This document shows, piece by piece, positions 24,893 through 35,004 of a stretch of DNA of 64,000 nt. Source of the DNA: Aequorivita sp. (GTDB lineage: Bacteria; Bacteroidota; Bacteroidia; Flavobacteriales; Flavobacteriaceae); the NCBI GenBank assembly GCA_030690315.1, contig JAUYGY010000015.1:1-64000 (forward strand). Reading direction: 5' to 3'. Under the pieces are notes generated by a model that saw only the letters and a program-made list of their open reading frames with translations, did not search any database and was not told the origin of the DNA. A program made the position numbers and the translations under genes. Numbering within the stretch: the first letter of the stretch is position 1; every line of letters begins with the position of its first letter.

Positions 24893-27434
24893 CTACAAAA
24901 TCTTGGTTTTACTTTTAGTTTTCTGTGCTTTCGGAACTAAATCCGTAGCTCAGGAAACTAATGAAACTAACCTTTTGGTTTATTTGAAATCTTTGGAAAA
25001 GGAATACAACATCAGGTTTTCCTACGTTCTGGAAGAAGTTGATGAAGTTATACTGAAGCCACTTTCAAACAAAAATACTTCCATAGAGAATATACTTTCA
25101 CATCTTCGTGAAAACACGCCTTTACTCTACTATCGAATCAACGATCGCTATATAACAATTACTTCCAACGATAATAATGGTAGCCTTTGCGGACGGATAA
25201 TCGATTTTGAAACCCAGCTACCATTGGAAGGCGCAACGGTTATTTCAGAAAACAACTTGTTTAACACAATCACAAACGCGGAAGGTTTTTTCTATATTCC
25301 TTTGCAAAACAAAAATGTAAACTTCACGGTTTCTTTTGTTGGCTACTCTTCAATTAAAAAAAATACTTCCAATTTATCCAATGATTGTGAAGCTTTGCTT
25401 TTGGTTCCGTCGGTTTCTGAATTGGAAACCGTGATAGTGCCAAATATTTTCACCAAAGGAATCGATAAAAATCTGGACGGCTCCATTATAATTTCTACTC
25501 AAAATTTCGGGCTCTTGCCGGGACAGGTTGAAAACGATGTATTGCAAATTGCCCAAGCCTTTCCGGGTGTTGAAAGTGTGGATGAAACCATTTCAAACAT
25601 AAACATTCGCGGCGGAACGCATGATGAAAACACATTGCTTTGGGACGATATAAAAATGTACCAAAGCGGGCATTTTTTCGGGCTCATTACAGCTGTAAAC
25701 CCAGATATTACCAAAAACGTAACAATTTATAAAAATGGAACCAACGTCCGTTTTGGCGAAGGAGTTTCAGGTGTTATAGATATGCGTTCAAAAAATACAA
25801 TTTCATCAGAAACCAAAGCTGGAATTGGGTTCAATTTAATAAATGGAAACGGGTTTTTGGATATTCCCATTTCAGAAAAACTCGGGATTCAAGTTGCCGC
25901 CCGAAAATCTATAAACCATATCTGGGAATCGCCCGTTTATAAAAATTACACAAACCGTATATTTCAGGATAGCGAAATTTCTAATATTGAAAACAGTGAA
26001 AACAATGTGGCAATCACTGCCGATGAAAATTTTAGTTTTTACGATTTCAGCACCAAATTGTTGTGGGATGTTTCAGAAAAAGACAAAGTGCGCTTCAACT
26101 TTTTGACGATTGATAATTCATTGGATTTCACCGAAACTTTGGAAACAAATTCCCAATCAATAACCAGTGAACTCGACCAACGCAGTCTGTTGGGCGGTGT
26201 TTCTTGGAACCGTTTGTGGAATGACCAAATTGAAACTACTGCAATGGTTTACGGCACTTATTATTTGTTGGATGCCATCCACAAAGATATTTTCACCACC
26301 CAAGAGCAGATCCAAAGAAATGAAGTTTTGGAAACCGGCGTTAAACTTGACGCAAGCATTGGGCTTTCGCAAACTTTAAAACTTCAAACTGGGTATCATT
26401 TTTCAGAAACAGGAATTGCGAATACGCAGGATGTAAATTTGCCGCGATTTCGCGATTATGAAAAGAACGTTTTGCTAACACACGCACTTTTTGCAGGACT
26501 GAATTATATTTCACAAAACCATAAAACAGCAATTTTTGGAGGTGTTCGCGGAAATTATTTCTCGAAGTTTGAAGAAATTGTGATAGAACCGCGTTTGAGT
26601 TTGCATCAAAAATTTGGAAATGGGTTTGCAGTTGAGGTTTTGGGCGAATTCAAAAGCCAAAGCACTACACAACGAATCGATTTTGAAAGTGATTTTCTCG
26701 GCATTGAAAAAAGAAGATGGGTGTTGGCTGACCAAGAAAGCACACCCATAATTAAAAGCAAACAAGCTTCCGCGGGACTTGTTTACAGCAAAAAAGGAAT
26801 TTTTCTGAACTTGGAAGGATTTTATAAAATTGTGGAGGATATAAACAGTGCAAACCAAGGGCTACAGAACCAGTTTCAATTTGTAAATGCCATTGGAAAT
26901 TACACTATAAAAGGCGCCGAATTTGTGGTGAATAAAAAAACAAAATCCTTCAGCACCTGGCTTAGTTATATGTACAGTAAAAACGATTATGAATTTGAAG
27001 GCCTCCAACCATCAACGTTTCCAAGCAATCTAGATATTCAGCATTCCGCTACGCTTGCAGGAACTTATTCGTGGAATGCTTTGAAAATTGCTTTAGGGCT
27101 GAATTGGCACAGCGGAAAACCCTATACAATTCCGGTGGAAAATTTTGAAACAACTACTGAAGGCGCACTAACAACCATTCAATATAATGTTCCAAACAAC
27201 GAACGCTTGCCAGATTATTTCCGTACAGATCTTTCCGTGGAATATCTGTGGAAACTCTCTCCTTCCATTGATGCCAAATTAAATATCGCGCTGTTGAACC
27301 TTTTGAATACGGAAAATACAATTAACATCCGTTATGCTTTGGCTACAGATGAAAACAATGAAATAACCGTAAACCAAATTGAGGAAATTTCTTTGGGAAT
27401 TACGCCAAATTTTTCGTTTCAGGTTTTGTTTTAA
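24873..27434 (+). CDS. TonB-dependent receptor with N-terminal STN signalling domain
   Basis: This 853-aa outer-membrane protein has a signal peptide (about 1-26), an STN domain (about 32-98), a carboxypeptidase-regulatory-like beta domain (about 103-185), a plug (about 195-310, with NINIRGGTHDENTLLWDDI) and a 22-strand-type barrel ending in FSFQVLF. The STN domain contacts FecR, so ligand binding can release the ECF sigma factor. The ligand is not evident; unlike SusC proteins it has no adjacent SusD partner. The neighbouring repeat lipoproteins may act as partners. Confidence 0.88.
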   Translation: MPKIANSYKILVLLLVFCAFGTKSVAQETNETNLLVYLKSLEKEYNIRFSYVLEEVDEVILKPLSNKNTSIENILSHLRENTPLLYYRINDRYITITSNDNNGSLCGRIIDFETQLPLEGATVISENNLFNTITNAEGFFYIPLQNKNVNFTVSFVGYSSIKKNTSNLSNDCEALLLVPSVSELETVIVPNIFTKGIDKNLDGSIIISTQNFGLLPGQVENDVLQIAQAFPGVESVDETISNINIRGGTHDENTLLWDDIKMYQSGHFFGLITAVNPDITKNVTIYKNGTNVRFGEGVSGVIDMRSKNTISSETKAGIGFNLINGNGFLDIPISEKLGIQVAARKSINHIWESPVYKNYTNRIFQDSEISNIENSENNVAITADENFSFYDFSTKLLWDVSEKDKVRFNFLTIDNSLDFTETLETNSQSITSELDQRSLLGGVSWNRLWNDQIETTAMVYGTYYLLDAIHKDIFTTQEQIQRNEVLETGVKLDASIGLSQTLKLQTGYHFSETGIANTQDVNLPRFRDYEKNVLLTHALFAGLNYISQNHKTAIFGGVRGNYFSKFEEIVIEPRLSLHQKFGNGFAVEVLGEFKSQSTTQRIDFESDFLGIEKRRWVLADQESTPIIKSKQASAGLVYSKKGIFLNLEGFYKIVEDINSANQGLQNQFQFVNAIGNYTIKGAEFVVNKKTKSFSTWLSYMYSKNDYEFEGLQPSTFPSNLDIQHSATLAGTYSWNALKIALGLNWHSGKPYTIPVENFETTTEGALTTIQYNVPNNERLPDYFRTDLSVEYLWKLSPSIDAKLNIALLNLLNTENTINIRYALATDENNEITVNQIEEISLGITPNFSFQVLF

Positions 27435-27437
27435 AAA

Positions 27438-29249
27438 CTACATCCGCTCTGGAACCTCAATTCCCAAAAGCTTAAACGCACTTTTAATCACTTCCGCCAC
27501 TGCTGCGGAAAGTTTTACGCGGAACGCTTTTTCAGTTTCATTATCCGTTGCCAAAATGGGCACATTTTGGTAAAAACTGTTGAATTCCTTCACTAAATCA
27601 TACGTGTAGTTTGCAATTAGCGCCGGACTGTAATTCTCCGCTGCCAACTGAATGGTTTCGGGATATTGCTGAATTATTTTTATAAGCTCCTTTTCTTTGG
27701 GATGTAAAGTCATTTCGGCTCCGCTCAATGACCGGTCGCGGAGCGGATCCAGAATGACATGGTCGCTGAGCGAAGCCGAAGTGGCTTTTCTTAAAATAGA
27801 CTGAATCCGCGCATAGGTATATTGAATAAACGGCCCGGTATTTCCCTGAAAATCCACACTTTCCTCTGGGTTGAAAAGGATTCGTTTTTTGGGATCCACT
27901 TTTAGTATATAATACTTCAACGCGCCCAAACCTATCATTCGGTAAAGTTGCTCTTTTTCTTCTTTGGAAAAACTATCGATTTTCCCAAGTTCTTCCGAAA
28001 TTGTTCGGGCGGTATCTGTCATTTGGGCGATCAAATCATCTGCGTCAACAACAGTTCCTTCGCGGCTTTTCATTTTCCCCGAAGGCAAATCCACCATTCC
28101 ATAACTTAAATGAAACAGGTTTTTCGCCCAACTGTAGCCCAGTTTTTTCAAAATTAAAAACAAAACCTTAAAATGGTAATCCTGCTCGTTGCCCACGGTG
28201 TAAATCATTCCACCTACGTCCGGATGGTCTTTTACGCGCTGTACTGCCGTGCCAATATCCTGCGTCATATAAACCGCGGTGCCGTCGCTTCGCAAAACAA
28301 GTTTCTCATCGAGGCCGTCTTCGGTTAAATCACACCAAACGGAACCGTCATCTTTCATAAAAAAAACATCTTTCTTTATGCCTTCATCAATTATGTCTTT
28401 TCCAAGCAAATAGGTATCGCTTTCGTAATAATAAAAATCGAAATCGACGCCGATTGATTTATACGTTTTCTCAAAACCTTTGTAAACCCAGCCGTTCATT
28501 TTGTTCCAAAGCGCTACGGTTTCTTCATCGCCAGCTTCCCATTTGCGAAGCATTTCTTGGGCCTCATTTATAATCGGAGCTTGCACTTTTGCCTCTTCTT
28601 CCGTTTTTCCTTCTTCTATTAAGGCTGCAATTTGCTTTTTGTATTCCTTGTCGAATTTTACGTAATAATTCCCAACCAGTTTATCGCCTTTCAAGTTAGT
28701 TGAATCAGGCGTTTCGCCATTTCCGAATCTTTCCCAGGCAAGCATACTTTTACAAATATGAATTCCACGGTCGTTGATAATTTGTGTTTTATAGACTTTT
28801 TTTCCTGCCGCTTTTTCAATTTCGGCAACGGAATAGCCGAGCAAAACATTTCGAACGTGGCCCAAATGCAGCGGTTTGTTTGTGTTTGGGGAAGAATATT
28901 CAACCATCATAGCTTCACTTCCCTGCGGGACTTTTCCGAAGGAAGAAAAATCTTCAACCGAATTAAAGAAATTCAAATAATATGCATCACTCAAAACGAT
29001 GTTCAAAAAGCCTTGAACCACGTTGAATTTTTCAACTTCTTCCACATTTTCAACCAAATAGTTGCCAATTGCCTCCCCAATCTGCGCGGGATTTCCCTTC
29101 ACAACACGCAACATCGGAAAAACTACGGCGGTAATATCGCCTTCAAAATCTTTACGCGTAGGTTGCAGTTCTACCGATTCAAGTTTTGCGCCGTACAATT
29201 TTTCGACGGCGGTTTTAATTTGGGTTTCCAATGTTTGCTGAAAAGTCAT
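27438..29249 (-). CDS. argS: Arginine--tRNA ligase
   Basis: This 603-aa class I aminoacyl-tRNA synthetase charges tRNA-Arg. The HIGH-type motif appears as HLGHVRN in SPNTNKPLHLGHVRN, and the KMSK-type site as GKMKSREGT. The N-terminal tRNA-recognition domain and the C-terminal anticodon-binding domain are present, ending LLGIEVPERM. It converges with the TonB receptor with 3 bp between the stops. A TATCTTTG -7 element (minus strand, 29323-29330) lies upstream, and a degenerate heptamer array abuts the start. Confidence 0.97.
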   Translation of the reverse strand: MTFQQTLETQIKTAVEKLYGAKLESVELQPTRKDFEGDITAVVFPMLRVVKGNPAQIGEAIGNYLVENVEEVEKFNVVQGFLNIVLSDAYYLNFFNSVEDFSSFGKVPQGSEAMMVEYSSPNTNKPLHLGHVRNVLLGYSVAEIEKAAGKKVYKTQIINDRGIHICKSMLAWERFGNGETPDSTNLKGDKLVGNYYVKFDKEYKKQIAALIEEGKTEEEAKVQAPIINEAQEMLRKWEAGDEETVALWNKMNGWVYKGFEKTYKSIGVDFDFYYYESDTYLLGKDIIDEGIKKDVFFMKDDGSVWCDLTEDGLDEKLVLRSDGTAVYMTQDIGTAVQRVKDHPDVGGMIYTVGNEQDYHFKVLFLILKKLGYSWAKNLFHLSYGMVDLPSGKMKSREGTVVDADDLIAQMTDTARTISEELGKIDSFSKEEKEQLYRMIGLGALKYYILKVDPKKRILFNPEESVDFQGNTGPFIQYTYARIQSILRKATSASLSDHVILDPLRDRSLSGAEMTLHPKEKELIKIIQQYPETIQLAAENYSPALIANYTYDLVKEFNSFYQNVPILATDNETEKAFRVKLSAAVAEVIKSAFKLLGIEVPERM

Positions 29250-29254
29250 TTTTA

Positions 29255-29282
29255 GAATTTAGACGTTAGTATTGAGACGCTA
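29255..29282 (-). repeat. Degenerate heptamer array before argS
   Basis: On the plus strand the units are GAATTTA, GACGTTA, GTATTGA and GACGCTA, four 7-mers in phase. They lie between the argS ATG and its predicted promoter. GTATTGA is identical to the unit at 17741-17775. Confidence 0.6.
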
Positions 29283-29322
29283 GATTTTAAATATTTCATA
29301 TTTGAAATTATTTACAAAAAGG

Positions 29323-29330
29323 CAAAGATA
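29323..29330 (-). promoter_or_regulatory. Predicted -7 element for argS
   Basis: TATCTTTG on the minus strand matches TAnnTTTG exactly and lies 73 bp before the argS ATG. No clear -33 element was found at the usual distance. Confidence 0.45.
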
Positions 29331-29452
29331 CCCTTTTGAATTCTGAATTCAGAAATCATAATTCCGATTTTTTAAGGGCTATCTAATAACCTTCATTTAA
29401 AGTTTTGGTAAACTTCAAACCCCGAAACAAAACGTCCTTTGCCGAAAAAACT

Positions 29453-30085
29453 ATGGCTATTTTTTTATATGTTTTCGCAGCGCTATTTTCGGTTATAAAC
29501 CCTTTGGGAACGGTGCCTGTTTTTGTAGGATTAACAAGTGATGAAAGCACGCAGGAACGCAACAGAACTTCACTTTTAACCACCGTAAATGTGATTGCTA
29601 TTTTGATAATTTCCTTTTTTGCAGGAACTTATTTATTGGCTTTCTTTGGAATAAGTTTGAACGCACTTCGCATTGCGGGGGGAATGATAATAGTTACTTC
29701 GGGCTTTGCGTTGCTGACGGGAACTTTTTCCAAACACAAAGGGATGAAAAACAAGCGGGTTCAAAAAGATTTGGACAAACGCGAAAAATTTTCATTGACG
29801 CCGCTCGCCATCCCGATGCTTGCAGGACCCGGATCCATTTCGCTGTTAATAACGTTCAATCAGGAATACCAACAATGGAATGAGATGTTATATGTTGTTT
29901 TGGCGGTGTTGGCGGTTGGGCTGGCTACTTTTATTATTTTGAGAAGTTCACATTATATTAGTAGATTGTTGGGAGCTTCGGGCATCAACGCCATTTCCCG
30001 TATTGTTGGATTTATAGTAATTTCCATCGGGGTTGAATATATCAGCACCGCCGTAATTTCAATTTTACAAACCATTAATCTATAA
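29453..30085 (+). CDS. MarC-family integral membrane protein
   Basis: This 210-aa protein has six membrane segments. The family signatures are FSVINPLGTVPVFVGLT at the N-terminus and IPMLAGPGSISLLITF in the second half, the two NP/AGPG repeats of the MarC/UPF0056 group. The function of the family is unsettled; an early link to multiple antibiotic resistance was not upheld. ATG 29453 starts the first helix; the upstream TTG extension is hydrophilic and unlikely. Confidence 0.88.
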   Translation: MAIFLYVFAALFSVINPLGTVPVFVGLTSDESTQERNRTSLLTTVNVIAILIISFFAGTYLLAFFGISLNALRIAGGMIIVTSGFALLTGTFSKHKGMKNKRVQKDLDKREKFSLTPLAIPMLAGPGSISLLITFNQEYQQWNEMLYVVLAVLAVGLATFIILRSSHYISRLLGASGINAISRIVGFIVISIGVEYISTAVISILQTINL

Positions 30086-30088
30086 AAA

Positions 30089-30295
30089 TCAGCGTCTGTT
30101 TTTAAGCAGCGCTCCAGCAATTAAAGCCAAAACCCCAATGCCAATCATTCCCAAGGTTTGATTGGTCAATCCTTCCTTCGCACTTACTTCCAGCGGTCCA
30201 ATATCCAAAACTTCCTGGGGAACAAAGGCGTTGTACAATCCAAAGACGATCAAAACAACGCCAACTATTAGCAAAACAATTTTTAGGATTTTCAT
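30089..30295 (-). CDS. Small two-helix membrane protein
   Basis: This 68-aa protein has two predicted membrane helices (about 3-22 and 45-63) separated by a polar loop, and ends in KNRR. It resembles short flavobacterial DUF3185-like membrane proteins, but that match is tentative. It converges with marC with 3 bp between the stops. ATG 30295 is preferred to a longer form with a hydrophilic extension. Confidence 0.65.
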   Translation of the reverse strand: MKILKIVLLIVGVVLIVFGLYNAFVPQEVLDIGPLEVSAKEGLTNQTLGMIGIGVLALIAGALLKNRR

Positions 30296-30420
30296 AATGT
30301 TTGGTTTTTTAGTTGAAGTTTTAAAGATACCATTTTGATAGATATGGTGGCTCATAACTTAACTGGTTTTTAACTCCTGTTTAATTCATATAGATTATCT
30401 TTAAACAAAAATCGCTGCAA

Positions 30421-31854
30421 TTGAAAATTCTACTTACAGGTGCCAATGGTTATATCGGGATGCGCTTGCTTCCCCAACTTTTAGAAAACGGACATGAAAT
30501 AATTTGTGCGGTTCGCGATAAAAATAGGCTTCCGCTGGATCCAGATACCATAAAAAAAATAACGGTTTTTGAAGTCGATTTTGCGGAAGAAGTAAATACA
30601 GAATTTTTTCCGAAAGATATAGATGCCGCCTATTATTTAATACATTCCATGAGCGGCGCCGATAGTAATTTTGATGAAATTGAAGCAAAATCTGCAGAAA
30701 ATTTCAATAAATACATGGCCGTAACTTCTGTGAAGCAGGTTATTTATTTAAGCGGAATTGTAAACGAAGAACAGCTTTCAAAACATCTATCCTCCCGAAA
30801 AAAAGTTGAGGAAATTTTATATAGAGGAAATTACCATTTAACTGTTTTACGCGCCGGAATTGTTGTGGGCAGTGGCAGTTCTTCCTTTGAAATTATTAGG
30901 GATTTATGTGAAAAACTACCCGTAATGGTTGCACCCAAATGGTTGAAAACAAAAATTCAACCCATCGCCATTCGCGATGTAATTGCCTTTCTTTATGGGG
31001 TTTTAAACAATGAAAAATGTTTCGATCAATCGTTTGATATTGGCGGCCCCGACGTTTTGACCTATAAAGAAATGTTGCTGAAATATTCCAAAATACGCGG
31101 GTTGAAACTTTGGATAATTTCGGTGCCAGTTATGTCGCCCCGTCTATCTTCCTATTGGCTTTATTTTGTTACTTCAACTTCCTATAAACTTGCCGTAAAC
31201 CTTGTGGACAGTATGAAAATGGAGGTTGTGGCGCGGGATAATAAATTGCAGGAAATTTTAGATATTCAGCCCATTTCTTATGAAGAAGCCATAAAAAATG
31301 CGTTCATAAAAATTGAACAAAATCTTGTTATTTCCAGTTGGAAAGATGCGTTGGTGGCGGGCAGAATTTCGAATTTAAAGGAATACATTCAAGTGCCAAC
31401 ATTCGGCTGTTTGAAAGACCGAAAAGTGTTGCAAATAGACAATCCCGAAAAAGTTTTGGATAATATCTGGACTATTGGCGGCAACCGTGGTTGGTATTAT
31501 GGCGATTCACTTTGGAAAATGCGCGGTTTTGTGGACAAACTAGTTGGCGGAGTAGGCCTGCGAAGGGGTCGTACCCATCCAAAGCAAATTTATGCGGGCG
31601 ATGTGCTTGATTTTTGGCGCGTACTTTATGCAGATAGGGAAAGCAAACGACTTTTACTATTTGCTGAAATGAAATTACCCGGTGAAGCTTGGCTGGAATT
31701 CTGCATCAATGATAAAAATGAACTGATACAAACTGCCACTTTCCGTCCAAAGGGTTTATGGGGAAGGCTTTACTGGTATTTGATGCTGCCATTTCACTAC
31801 TTCATTTTCGGTGGAATGATTCGGAATATTACTAAAAAAGAAGTTCTGGCTTAA
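30421..31854 (+). CDS. SDR-family NAD(P)-binding protein fused to DUF2867
   Basis: This 477-aa protein has an atypical SDR/NmrA-like N-terminal domain (about 1-290), with the nucleotide motif TGANGYIG at residues 6-13 and YLSGIVN near 105. It is fused to a C-terminal DUF2867 domain (about 315-470: NRGWYYGD, FWRVLYAD, GEAWLEF). The start is TTG 30421; no ATG is available upstream in frame, and a TATCTTTA -7 element lies at 30396-30403, consistent with a short leader. The fusion is widespread in Bacteroidota; the substrate is unknown. Confidence 0.88.
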   Translation: MKILLTGANGYIGMRLLPQLLENGHEIICAVRDKNRLPLDPDTIKKITVFEVDFAEEVNTEFFPKDIDAAYYLIHSMSGADSNFDEIEAKSAENFNKYMAVTSVKQVIYLSGIVNEEQLSKHLSSRKKVEEILYRGNYHLTVLRAGIVVGSGSSSFEIIRDLCEKLPVMVAPKWLKTKIQPIAIRDVIAFLYGVLNNEKCFDQSFDIGGPDVLTYKEMLLKYSKIRGLKLWIISVPVMSPRLSSYWLYFVTSTSYKLAVNLVDSMKMEVVARDNKLQEILDIQPISYEEAIKNAFIKIEQNLVISSWKDALVAGRISNLKEYIQVPTFGCLKDRKVLQIDNPEKVLDNIWTIGGNRGWYYGDSLWKMRGFVDKLVGGVGLRRGRTHPKQIYAGDVLDFWRVLYADRESKRLLLFAEMKLPGEAWLEFCINDKNELIQTATFRPKGLWGRLYWYLMLPFHYFIFGGMIRNITKKEVLA

Positions 31855-31856
31855 AT

Positions 31857-32789
31857 TTATTCCTTCGGAAGAAATACTTCTGCCATCATACAGCGAGCGC
31901 TTCCGCCGCCACAGGTTTCAATGGTTGTAAGGTCGCTGCTGAGGATTTCGCAATGTTTTTCGATGGCTGCAATTTGTTCTTTATTTAAACTTTTATGCGC
32001 CGCTACGCTCATTACCAAATATTTTTTGTCCTTGCCTTGAACTTGGAGCATATTGCCAGCAAAATGGTGCATTTGCGCTTCGGTTATTCTAATAATTTCC
32101 TTGCCGTCCTTTTTTAAATGCTGAACCACATTTTTCTTTTCGGCAGCATCGTCAATTGTGTCAAGACAAATAACACAAAATTCCTCGGCAAGACACATCA
32201 TAACATTTGTGTGATAGATTGGCAAACGTTTGCCGTCTACGGTTTGGTAGGCAGTAAAAATTATGGGGAGATATTCAAAATCCTCACAGAACTCGATCAA
32301 CAATTCTTCATCGGCACGGGCTGAAAGGGCGCAATATGCTTTTCTATTTACGCGGTCCAGCAAGAGGCTTCCTGTACCTTCTAAGAATATACCTTCGTCC
32401 TCGGCAGAGGTATAATCATAAATCTCATTGATTATAAAACCTTCGCTTTCCAAACGAATCAATACCTCTTCACGTCTTTCGCGACGGCGGTTTTCGGCAA
32501 ACATGGGATATAAACCTATATCGCCATTTTCGTGAAAACTGATCCAATTATTGGGGAAAATGGAATCTGGAGTATCCATCCTTAAATCGTCGTTTTCAAC
32601 AATCACATTTACGCCCACGGCGCGCAATTTCTGTACAAAGGCATCAAATTCTAACTGCGCTTTTGTGTTAATTTCAGCATTCTTAAGGGCTAAGTCTTCC
32701 TGAAAAAAATTATTAACCGCCGTTTGTTCGTTCATACGGAACGCAACCGGACGAATCATTACAATAGTATCTGTGATTTGTTTTGCCAA
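31857..32789 (-). CDS. ctlX: Citrulline utilization hydrolase CtlX-type amidinotransferase-fold enzyme
   Basis: This 310-aa protein has the guanidine-modifying (pentein) fold. FPNNWISFHENG carries the substrate-binding and acidic residues, HTNVMM the active-site His, and CGGGSARCMMAEVF the catalytic Cys close to the C-terminus. These match CtlX and related arginine-deiminase-like proteins. The expected reaction is hydrolysis of a ureido or guanidino group such as that of citrulline. A CAAATTTA (minus-strand TAAATTTG) -7 element is at 32809-32816. Confidence 0.85.
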   Translation of the reverse strand: MAKQITDTIVMIRPVAFRMNEQTAVNNFFQEDLALKNAEINTKAQLEFDAFVQKLRAVGVNVIVENDDLRMDTPDSIFPNNWISFHENGDIGLYPMFAENRRRERREEVLIRLESEGFIINEIYDYTSAEDEGIFLEGTGSLLLDRVNRKAYCALSARADEELLIEFCEDFEYLPIIFTAYQTVDGKRLPIYHTNVMMCLAEEFCVICLDTIDDAAEKKNVVQHLKKDGKEIIRITEAQMHHFAGNMLQVQGKDKKYLVMSVAAHKSLNKEQIAAIEKHCEILSSDLTTIETCGGGSARCMMAEVFLPKE

Positions 32790-32876
32790 TTGAAGGAATT
32801 TTAGGGTACAAATTTAAGTGAATTTAAAGTTGAAAAATGATTTTATTTGGTAAATTGGGGTAAGAATAATTGAACA

Positions 32877-34451
32877 ATGTTTATGGCAAAATTCAAATCA
32901 TTATTAGTTTTAATGCCATTCCTTTTCTTGCAATTTTCTTTAGCTCAAGAAGGAATATTAGACACCGATTTTGGCGATCAAGGAATCACAAGATTTGAAT
33001 ATACCGATAAAGGTGCAAGGGCGAAGGACTTAATTCTTTTGGAGGACAATTCTATAATCTTAGGTGTAAATAGTGAACTTAGACAAAATGGGGCTGTATA
33101 TAATCGTGGGTTTTATATCTATAAGTTAACGCCCATTGGGGAAATTGATATATCATTTGGACAAAATGGTCAATTATATTTTCCCAATAATGGAACAAAC
33201 TCTTCTAATTTCAGCTCCATACTTTTACAATTTGACGGGAAAATTCTAATAAAAGGCTCAATAGAAGGTGAAGGAAAATTAATCAGAATTGATCAAAATG
33301 GTGTATTTGATCCATCCTTTGGAATCAACGGCATTCAATCTATTCCTGATGGTAGTAAAATTGGACAACAATCCACGGGCAAAATAATTATTCAAAGTCA
33401 ATACTTTGATGGTAATAACAATATGTATAGCTTTTCAAGACGGAATACAGATGGATCTTTGGATACCACATTCGGAAATAATGGCATCCAAATTACAGAT
33501 GTTACAAATTATCGTTTTGATCTTTGCTTCGCTATTAAAATAGACTGGGAAGATAAAATACTGGCTGGAGGCCCTTCCTATGATAATCTTGGTGACTACC
33601 ATTCCGTAATAACTCGCTTCAACGAAAACGGAGCCTTGGATACTTTATTCGGAGACAACGGTACGGTGATTACTAATTTCGGTCCTGGGTCAAACATGGG
33701 AGAGGTAAATGATATTGCTGTTTTGGGTGATAAAATAATTCTCGGAGGAAACTACCAGTATTACGGTGGAACCGGAGGTTTTGGTGGAATTAAACCAGCA
33801 GTTGCAAAATTCAATAATGACGGCACACCGGACCAAACCTTCGGTCAAGGAGGAAAAGTAGTTATGGAAACTTATTTCGGAGCCAATGATCGTCTTAGAA
33901 GTATTGCCGTTCAGCGGGACGGAAAGATTATTTTGGGAGGCGGTGCCTCAATGCCTTTTCCCTACGAACAAACAAATTTTTTCGTAATCAAATTAAATAA
34001 CGATGGTAGTATTTATTCAGATTTTGGGGATAATGGAATTTTTATAACTGATTTTGGTGGTTCAGACACAAATTATGTTACCGATTTGGTATTACAAACA
34101 GACAATAAAGTTTTAGCTTTTGGCGTCACCACAGATGCGAACGATGAATATAGAAACGCAATAGTATGCCGTCTGGACAATGAAGTTTTAGGCATACATG
34201 ATTTATTGGCCGCAAACGATATTCAAGTTTATCCAAATCCATCAAATGATTATTTCAAAATAAAGAGCAAAAACGCAATTCAAAAATTGGAAATCTATAA
34301 TCTTTTGGGACAGCTTGTAGCAACTGAATTATTTAGTAATAATACTCTTGAAATAGAATATGATTTTAATAAATTCCAAAATGGAATTTATACCATTGTG
34401 ATTATTTCTGAAGATGAACACACTTTTTCAAAAAAAATAATAAAAAATTAA
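32877..34451 (+). CDS. Secreted delta-60 repeat protein with type IX secretion signal
   Basis: This 524-aa protein has a signal peptide (about 1-23, FSLAQ) and a series of delta-60-like repeats recognised by LDTDFGDQGI, FDPSFGINGI, LDTTFGNNGI, LDTLFGDNGT and PDQTFGQGGK. Each lies in a beta-propeller-like blade of about 55-70 residues. The last 75 residues form a type A T9SS C-terminal domain (IQVYPNPSNDYFKI, LEIYNLLGQLV, NGIYTIVI, KKIIKN). It should be exported across the outer membrane and anchored or released. The ligand is unknown. Confidence 0.9.
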   Translation: MFMAKFKSLLVLMPFLFLQFSLAQEGILDTDFGDQGITRFEYTDKGARAKDLILLEDNSIILGVNSELRQNGAVYNRGFYIYKLTPIGEIDISFGQNGQLYFPNNGTNSSNFSSILLQFDGKILIKGSIEGEGKLIRIDQNGVFDPSFGINGIQSIPDGSKIGQQSTGKIIIQSQYFDGNNNMYSFSRRNTDGSLDTTFGNNGIQITDVTNYRFDLCFAIKIDWEDKILAGGPSYDNLGDYHSVITRFNENGALDTLFGDNGTVITNFGPGSNMGEVNDIAVLGDKIILGGNYQYYGGTGGFGGIKPAVAKFNNDGTPDQTFGQGGKVVMETYFGANDRLRSIAVQRDGKIILGGGASMPFPYEQTNFFVIKLNNDGSIYSDFGDNGIFITDFGGSDTNYVTDLVLQTDNKVLAFGVTTDANDEYRNAIVCRLDNEVLGIHDLLAANDIQVYPNPSNDYFKIKSKNAIQKLEIYNLLGQLVATELFSNNTLEIEYDFNKFQNGIYTIVIISEDEHTFSKKIIKN

Positions 34452-34506
34452 TGGCCCATCAGCTGATTTCCCCGAAGGATAATTTATTGGTTTTGAAATA
34501 AATATG

Positions 34507-34881
34507 CTATGCGCTCAAAAAATTCTCTTCCTCAGGGAGAAAATCTCCATATTCAAAAAGTATTTTTTTGTAAAAAGTAGTCTGAAGATGGCCATCTTCC
34601 AAACACCCAATGAGGGTTTCCTCTAAATTTGTATAATCCACATTGTCGGAAATAGCTTCATTCAAATCATAAAACCGGACAGGGTCTGTGGTTAAGGGTT
34701 TTGAATTCCGGATGTAAATAAACTTGTTTTCGTAATCAATATTTAAATCGATGGAATTGAAGAAAAAATTCAGGAGGGTTTTGTGGAATTTTTGGAATTC
34801 TTTTGTGGGTTGTTTATTATACCGACAACTTTCGGTTATCAATTCTCTCATTTTCTGCCGTACTACTTCATCTTCATTTTC
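34507..34881 (-). CDS. Hypothetical acidic cytoplasmic protein
   Basis: This 124-aa protein starts at MENEDEVVRQK. It has no signal peptide or membrane segment. It is mixed alpha/beta, with an N-terminal helix pair and an acidic C-terminus (FLPEEENFLSA). I do not recognise a family. It converges with the T9SS protein and precedes the rhodanese genes with a 120-bp gap, so it may be an independent unit. Confidence 0.6.
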   Translation of the reverse strand, partial: ENEDEVVRQKMRELITESCRYNKQPTKEFQKFHKTLLNFFFNSIDLNIDYENKFIYIRNSKPLTTDPVRFYDLNEAISDNVDYTNLEETLIGCLEDGHLQTTFYKKILFEYGDFLPEEENFLSA

Positions 34882-35004
34882 CATAACAAACAAGTTTCCC
34901 CCGTGAAGATACAATGTGTTTGCCTTTGAATATTTTTAAAAATGCAACTTTAGCGGCAGTTTAACTAGATGTATTCAAATCAGTTAAAAAATTAGGAAGA
35001 AAAT